DNA from: Acidobacteriaceae bacterium
Lineage (GTDB): Bacteria; Acidobacteriota; Terriglobia; Terriglobales; Acidobacteriaceae
Assembly (NCBI GenBank): GCA_035944135.1
Contig: DASZBM010000004.1
Coordinates: 124,001 to 188,000, forward strand
DNA length: 64,000 bases
Reading direction: 5' to 3'
In this document: positions 60,426 through 64,000 of the stretch, in pieces
Position numbering within the stretch: the stretch's first letter is position 1
Layout: each line of letters begins with the position of its first letter
The notes under the pieces: generated by a model
Database searches by the model: none
What the model was told of the DNA's origin: nothing
The model's input: the letters and a program-made list of their open reading frames with translations, nothing else
Position numbers and translations under genes: made by a program

Positions 60426-61781
60426 GTGACCACCTACAAGCCCAGGAAAAGCTTCTGGCAGATCTGGAACATGAGCTTCGGCTTTCTCGGGATCCAGTTC
60501 GGCTGGGGCCTGCAGATGGCCAACATGAGCGCCATCTACGAGTACCTGGGAGCGCGCGCGGATCAGATCCCAATTCTGTGGCTGGCCGCACCTTTGACCG
60601 GTCTGCTCGTGCAACCGCTGATCGGCAATGCGAGCGACCATACCTGGGGTCCGCTCGGACGCCGGCGGCCATACTTCCTCGCCGGTGCAATCCTGAGTTC
60701 GGCGATGCTGCTGTTCATGCCGCACGCGACAGCGCTCTGGATGGCGGCCGTGATGCTGTGGGTGCTCGACGCATCGATCAACATCAGCATGGAACCCTTC
60801 CGCGCGTTCGTCGCCGACCTGCTGCCTGAGGGCCAGCGGACTGCCGGCTTCGCTATGCAGAGCCTCTTCATCGGATTAGGTGCTGTCGTCGCATCCGCGA
60901 TGCCGTGGCTGCTCAACAACGTCTGGCATCTCAAGGTGGGCCCAACGGCTCCGGGGACAATTCCGGAGACCGTGCGGATCTCGTTTACCGTTGGGGCCGT
61001 GGCCTTCATCGGAGCCGTCCTGTGGACGATCGTCACCACGAAGGAGTACCCGCCAGACGACATGAACGCCTTCCGGCGTGCCAGGCGCGAGTACCGGGGG
61101 CTGGGGCACAACGCGAGAGAGATCGCCCACGCAGTTCGCGTAATGCCGGACGCGATGCGGAAACTCGGCCCGGTGCAGCTGTGCACGTGGCTCGGGCTGT
61201 TCTGCATGTGGCTGTACTTCCCGGTCGCTGTGGCACATAACGTCTTTGGCGCGAGCGGCCCCGGCACGCCGGAATACGCGCGCGGTGTGGAGTGGGGCGG
61301 CGTCTGTTTCGCGGCTTATTCGGCGGTGTGCTTCGCCTTCTCGTTCGTGCTACCCAGGCTTGCGCTTCGTGCCGGGCGCGTGCGGACGCATATCGTGTGC
61401 CTGATCTGCGGCGCCCTGGGGCTTGCCACGGTTGGGTTCATCCACAACCAATACATCCTGCTGCTGAGCATGGTCGGTGTAGGCATTGCCTGGGCGAGCA
61501 CACTCTCCATGCCCTACGCGATCCTCGCGGCCAGCCTGCCAGAGGAGCACATCGGCGTCTATATGGGGATCTTCAACTTCTTCGTCGTTATGCCGGAGAT
61601 CCTTACGTCCCTCTTCTTCGGCTGGATCATGATCCACTTCCTTCACAACAACCGGCTCTACGCGGTGGTGGGAGGCGGGTTGTTCCTGTTCGTCGCGGCG
61701 GCGCTGATGGGGCGCGTGAAGGATCCGCAGACGATAAGCCTGCAGACGGTGGAACCGAGGGAACTCGCAGGGGCGTTGTGA
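60426..61781 (+). CDS. MFS transporter, SLC45/GPH sugar type
   Basis: The 451-aa protein has 12 hydrophobic segments, starts with GTG 60426, and has SFGFLGIQFGWGLQMANMS, LIGNASDHTWGPLGRRRPYF (the DxxxGRRRP loop between TM2 and TM3) and SINISMEPFRAFVADLLPEGQR, as in bacterial and animal SLC45 sucrose/maltose transporters. Likely a disaccharide:proton symporter in the inner membrane. Confidence 0.88.
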   Translation: MTTYKPRKSFWQIWNMSFGFLGIQFGWGLQMANMSAIYEYLGARADQIPILWLAAPLTGLLVQPLIGNASDHTWGPLGRRRPYFLAGAILSSAMLLFMPHATALWMAAVMLWVLDASINISMEPFRAFVADLLPEGQRTAGFAMQSLFIGLGAVVASAMPWLLNNVWHLKVGPTAPGTIPETVRISFTVGAVAFIGAVLWTIVTTKEYPPDDMNAFRRARREYRGLGHNAREIAHAVRVMPDAMRKLGPVQLCTWLGLFCMWLYFPVAVAHNVFGASGPGTPEYARGVEWGGVCFAAYSAVCFAFSFVLPRLALRAGRVRTHIVCLICGALGLATVGFIHNQYILLLSMVGVGIAWASTLSMPYAILAASLPEEHIGVYMGIFNFFVVMPEILTSLFFGWIMIHFLHNNRLYAVVGGGLFLFVAAALMGRVKDPQTISLQTVEPRELAGAL

Positions 61782-61961
61782 GCGCGTCTGTCCCCCGTCC
61801 GAAGGTCGACGGAGATTGGTACCGAGCAGCGCAAAGCTGCTGGGTTCGGGAGTCGCCGCCGGCATGAAACCAGGTTCCGTTGTGCCGCCGTCGTCGATTA
61901 GCCCGATCGTTCCAGGTTGGAAATTGGTGGCGTTCGTGTTGATCACCAAGATGTAGCTCAT
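61782..61961 (-). pseudogene. Remnant of a PEP-CTERM protein
   Basis: Minus-strand frame from 61961: a short stretch with INTNATNFQPGTIGLIDDGG and ATPEPSSFALLGTNLRRPSD. PEPSSFALLGT is the start of a PEP-CTERM sorting signal, but the hydrophobic helix is cut after LLGTNL and an Arg follows at once. The frame then runs on into the antisense of the transporter gene. The N-terminal bulk of the protein is gone. It appears to be the decayed tail of a duplicate of the neighbouring PEP-CTERM type. Confidence 0.6.
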
Positions 61962-62033
61962 GTCATCGGCGACGAGTGCGCCCGACGACGTTTCTGAGCG
62001 TAAGTTTCTAGTTTCAGCACGAATGCGGGGGAC

Positions 62034-62066
62034 AAAAAACGAGACACCCTTTTGGGGTGCCTCGTT
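62034..62066 (-). terminator. Intrinsic terminator of the PEP-CTERM gene
   Basis: AACGAGACACCC / GGGTGCCTCGTT forms an 11-bp stem with one A-C mismatch around a TTTTG loop. On the minus strand it is followed by a T run (plus-strand A tract 62034-62039). It lies about 57 bp past the PEP-CTERM gene stop. Confidence 0.85.
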
Positions 62067-62122
62067 CTGCGCTTCGTACGTGGAATAAATGGGCCCGGGA
62101 CCCGTTGTGGAACAGGCTGGTT

Positions 62123-62794
62123 TTACTTGCCGAACATGCGGCGACGAGCCACGCCGGCGAATCCGAGCAAACCTGTGCCGAGAAGGGCAAGGCTGCCGGG
62201 CTCCGGAGCTGGCGACGCGGTAAGCGTGCCGGAATAGGAGACCGTTCCGCTGGTATCACCACCGCTGACCGGGGTATTGAAAAATACGTTCTGGCTGCTG
62301 AAGAACAGACTACCGGGTGTGTTGCTGAAGTAGCCCGAATCGTAATTATCGGAAAGCGTACCGGTCAGCGTGATGTCGAGATAACCGGTGGTCGCGTTGT
62401 AGTCATACATCACGGGACTCGTGCCTGCCGTGAAGCTGAGCGTGCTTCCCAGATATGGGTCGCTGGCGGGCGTCGTGTCCTTCACCGAAAATTCCGGAGT
62501 GCTGTCGCTAATCATTGCCCCGGTGACGGTATTGAAGCTGAAACTGCCCAGGGTCGTGTTCGCCTTGGTCTCGCCGGCATAGCTATCGATCACGGGGTTA
62601 CCGCCCCCGGTCGTGCGAGTGCCGCTATTGAAAGTGACCGTCAGGATGTCGCCTGACATGGTGAGCGTGTACTGGGAATCTCCAGTTCCACTCGGTCCGA
62701 AGTTAAGCGTGCCCGAAAGCTGATCCGCCTTAGCCATGGTTGCTGAAGCCGCCACAGCAGCCCCAAGTACGAGAACCTTCAGTATGTTTTTCAT
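62123..62794 (-). CDS. PEP-CTERM sorting-domain protein
   Basis: The 223-aa protein has a signal peptide (KNILKVLVLGAAVAASATMAKA), a Thr/Ser/Gly-rich beta-type body, and the sorting tail APEPGSLALLGTGLLGFAGV followed by ARRRMFGK, i.e. PEP motif, helix, basic end. It should be processed by an exosortase and sent to the cell surface or matrix. ATG 62794 is behind ACGGAGACT; a longer start at 62830 is less likely. No exosortase gene is in the window. Confidence 0.93.
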   Translation of the reverse strand: MKNILKVLVLGAAVAASATMAKADQLSGTLNFGPSGTGDSQYTLTMSGDILTVTFNSGTRTTGGGNPVIDSYAGETKANTTLGSFSFNTVTGAMISDSTPEFSVKDTTPASDPYLGSTLSFTAGTSPVMYDYNATTGYLDITLTGTLSDNYDSGYFSNTPGSLFFSSQNVFFNTPVSGGDTSGTVSYSGTLTASPAPEPGSLALLGTGLLGFAGVARRRMFGK

Positions 62795-63192
62795 AGTCTC
62801 CGTTACTCTCCTGTCCAGCAAAAACTTCAAAGTTCAACAACCAGATGAAGCCAACATCCTCCCCGGCCAGGGAGCCTGGTGTTTGTGTAGAACGTGGCCT
62901 TGTTTCTTTGCCTTGCACATGAGAGAGCACATCGGCTGCCATGATCCCTTTCCATAAAATCAACAGCTTAGGGAAGCGTTGTCGGTGCAGTGTGCAACAA
63001 TTTGCATACATCTAGAGACGACCGTTCCCAGGCCCTCCGTTCGCGATGCTTGAAATCAGGGCATTTGTGCGCCAGACCGCACCGCATTCGGTGCAAACAG
63101 CTGAAGTTGTGTCGTAGATGAGTACCCGCCGCATGTCTGGTTGCCTGGGAATTTGTTGGCTATATCAACCGGCAGCACCGCCAAATCTGGAG
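62795..63192. other. Intergenic region without recognised genes
   Basis: About 400 bases between two same-strand genes. It should contain the promoter of the PEP-CTERM gene (minus strand). I see small inverted repeats (GGCCAGGGAGCC near 62863; GCACCGCATTCGGTGC near 63077) but no gene and no convincing riboswitch. Confidence 0.5.
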
Positions 63193-64000
63193 CTACGGGT
63201 AAATACGGTTGAGCGTGCGTGCAAACGGAATGGTTTCCCGGACGTGCTCCAGGCCGCAGATCCACGCCACGCAGCGCTCGATCCCCATGCCGAACCCGGA
63301 GTGCGGAACGCTGCCGTACTGGCGCAGGTCGAGATACCACTGGAACGCAGCCAGCGGAAGGCCGTGAGACTCAATCCGCGACTTGAGCAGGCCGTAGTCG
63401 TCGATGCGCTGCGAGCCGCCGATAATCTCGCCGTACCCTTCGGGCGCAAGCACGTCCACGCACAAGGCCTTCGTCGGGTCCTTCGGGTCGGGCTGCATGT
63501 AGAAGGCTTTCACCTCAGCCGGGTACCGGTGCACCATCACCGGCTTTTCAAACTGAGAGGAGATATAGCTCTCATCCGGCGACCCAAAGTCGTCGCCGTA
63601 GGTGTGCGGGTTCTCAATCTTCCCGTCCTTGTACGCCTGCTCGAGCATGGCGTGCGCCTCGTCGTAAGTCATCTTCGGAAACTCACCAGGCGTGGCCATC
63701 GCTTCCAGCTTCGACACATCCCGGCCGATCACCTGCAAGTCCGCGCGATGGTTTTCCAGCACGCGCGTGACGATGTGAGTAAGGAATTCCTCCGCGAGCG
63801 TCATCAATCCGTCGAGGTCCATGTAGGCCACTTCGGGCTCGATCATCCAGAACTCTGTCAAATGCCGGCGGGTCTTCGATTTTTCCGCGCGGAACGTCGG
63901 CCCGAACGAGTACACCTTGCCCAGCGCCAGCGCTGTCGCTTCCACGTAGAGCTGTCCGGACTGCGTCAGGTACGCCATCTCCTCGTCGAAGTACTTCATC
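63193..64000 (-). CDS. asnS: Asparaginyl-tRNA synthetase, C-terminal part (runs off the window)
   Basis: The reading frame continues past base 64000; about 269 C-terminal residues are visible. Class II motif 2 is [25 protein letters not shown] (residues split across the motif) and motif 3 is [16 protein letters not shown], ending [23 protein letters not shown] and [14 protein letters not shown] are typical of AsnS rather than AspS or LysS. It charges tRNA-Asn. The N-terminal OB-fold is outside the window. Confidence 0.93.
   Translation of the reverse strand, partial: MKYFDEEMAYLTQSGQLYVEATALALGKVYSFGPTFRAEKSKTRRHLTEFWMIEPEVAYMDLDGLMTLAEEFLTHIVTRVLENHRADLQVIGRDVSKLEAMATPGEFPKMTYDEAHAMLEQAYKDGKIENPHTYGDDFGSPDESYISSQFEKPVMVHRYPAEVKAFYMQPDPKDPTKALCVDVLAPEGYGEIIGGSQRIDDYGLLKSRIESHGLPLAAFQWYLDLRQYGSVPHSGFGMGIERCVAWICGLEHVRETIPFARTLNRIYP

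Noticed and set aside
62840-62980. Possible c-di-GMP-I riboswitch upstream of the PEP-CTERM gene (minus strand)
   Set aside because: GCAAGGCAAA and AAGGCCACG recall parts of the motif, but the GNRA-capped P1b helix and its receptor are missing.

Overview
The window looks like a chromosomal segment of an Acidobacteriota member (Acidobacteriaceae / Terriglobia type). This is inferred from high GC, a TonB-receptor-like protein with an N-terminal carboxypeptidase-regulatory-like domain, two TIGR03435-type proteins, paired Tat-exported ferritin-like proteins, PEP-CTERM proteins and the style of the intergenic repeats. The LptD and TonB-receptor-like genes show a Gram-negative envelope. No phage, IS element, rRNA, CRISPR array or canonical tRNA gene was found.

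Layout. 1-7.7 kb: aldo/keto reductase end, hemB, rluD coupled to an Lgt-like membrane protein that has lost its catalytic residues, a TonB-receptor-like protein, and a protein of unknown function. 7.7-16.3 kb: Ldh-family dehydrogenase, exported metallophosphoesterase, the methylcitrate cluster prpB-prpC-prpD, a fungal-type cytosine deaminase with an AzgA-type permease, and an OsmC protein. 16.4-24.8 kb: CDF metal exporter, MBL hydrolase, exported unknown, DsbA-like lipoprotein, GH43 enzyme, two ferritin-like proteins. 25.1-27.7 kb: a non-coding RNA array plus a Ro60/Rsr gene, the most notable locus. 27.7-35.5 kb: amidohydrolase, thioredoxin-like/TIGR03435 fusion, small conserved protein, lptD, RDD protein, TIGR03435 protein. 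35.6-44.9 kb: YgiB/YgiC-like pair, serA, SurA-like lipoprotein, cytochrome c, DMT transporter, GDSL esterase, membrane protein. 44.9-54.7 kb: GH79 enzyme, exported unknowns, lipA, glycogen-synthase-type GT4, tal, a GT2/GT39-like pair. 54.7-64 kb: hslVU, ychF, MarR/LLM oxidoreductase, SLC45-like transporter, PEP-CTERM remnant, PEP-CTERM protein, asnS end.

The key finding is at 25.28-27.64 kb. Five tandem plus-strand RNAs (25288-25367, 25372-25467, 25510-25595, 25617-25750, 26137-26244) share one architecture: a closing stem of 5-9 bp, an asymmetric internal loop (5' side usually TGGCGCA, 3' side ATTCC), a second stem of 7-8 bp, and a 7-nt motif YTACTTC. The closing and second stems differ in sequence but are preserved by compensatory pairing. 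The last RNA lies just upstream of a TROVE/vWA (Ro60) gene, so I read the array as bacterial Y RNAs. The second RNA carries a mini tRNA-like module with a perfect T-arm. The fourth carries what appears to be a complete, circularly permuted tRNA fold: anticodon arm with CAU, T arm, a 7-bp acceptor stem closed by a GUAA loop, then U8-A9 and the D arm. A small cysteine-containing protein of unknown function is encoded between the fourth and fifth RNAs.

Across the window, several gene ends carry degenerate 7-nt-period repeats, and a few intergenic regions hold GC-rich palindromic REP-like elements.
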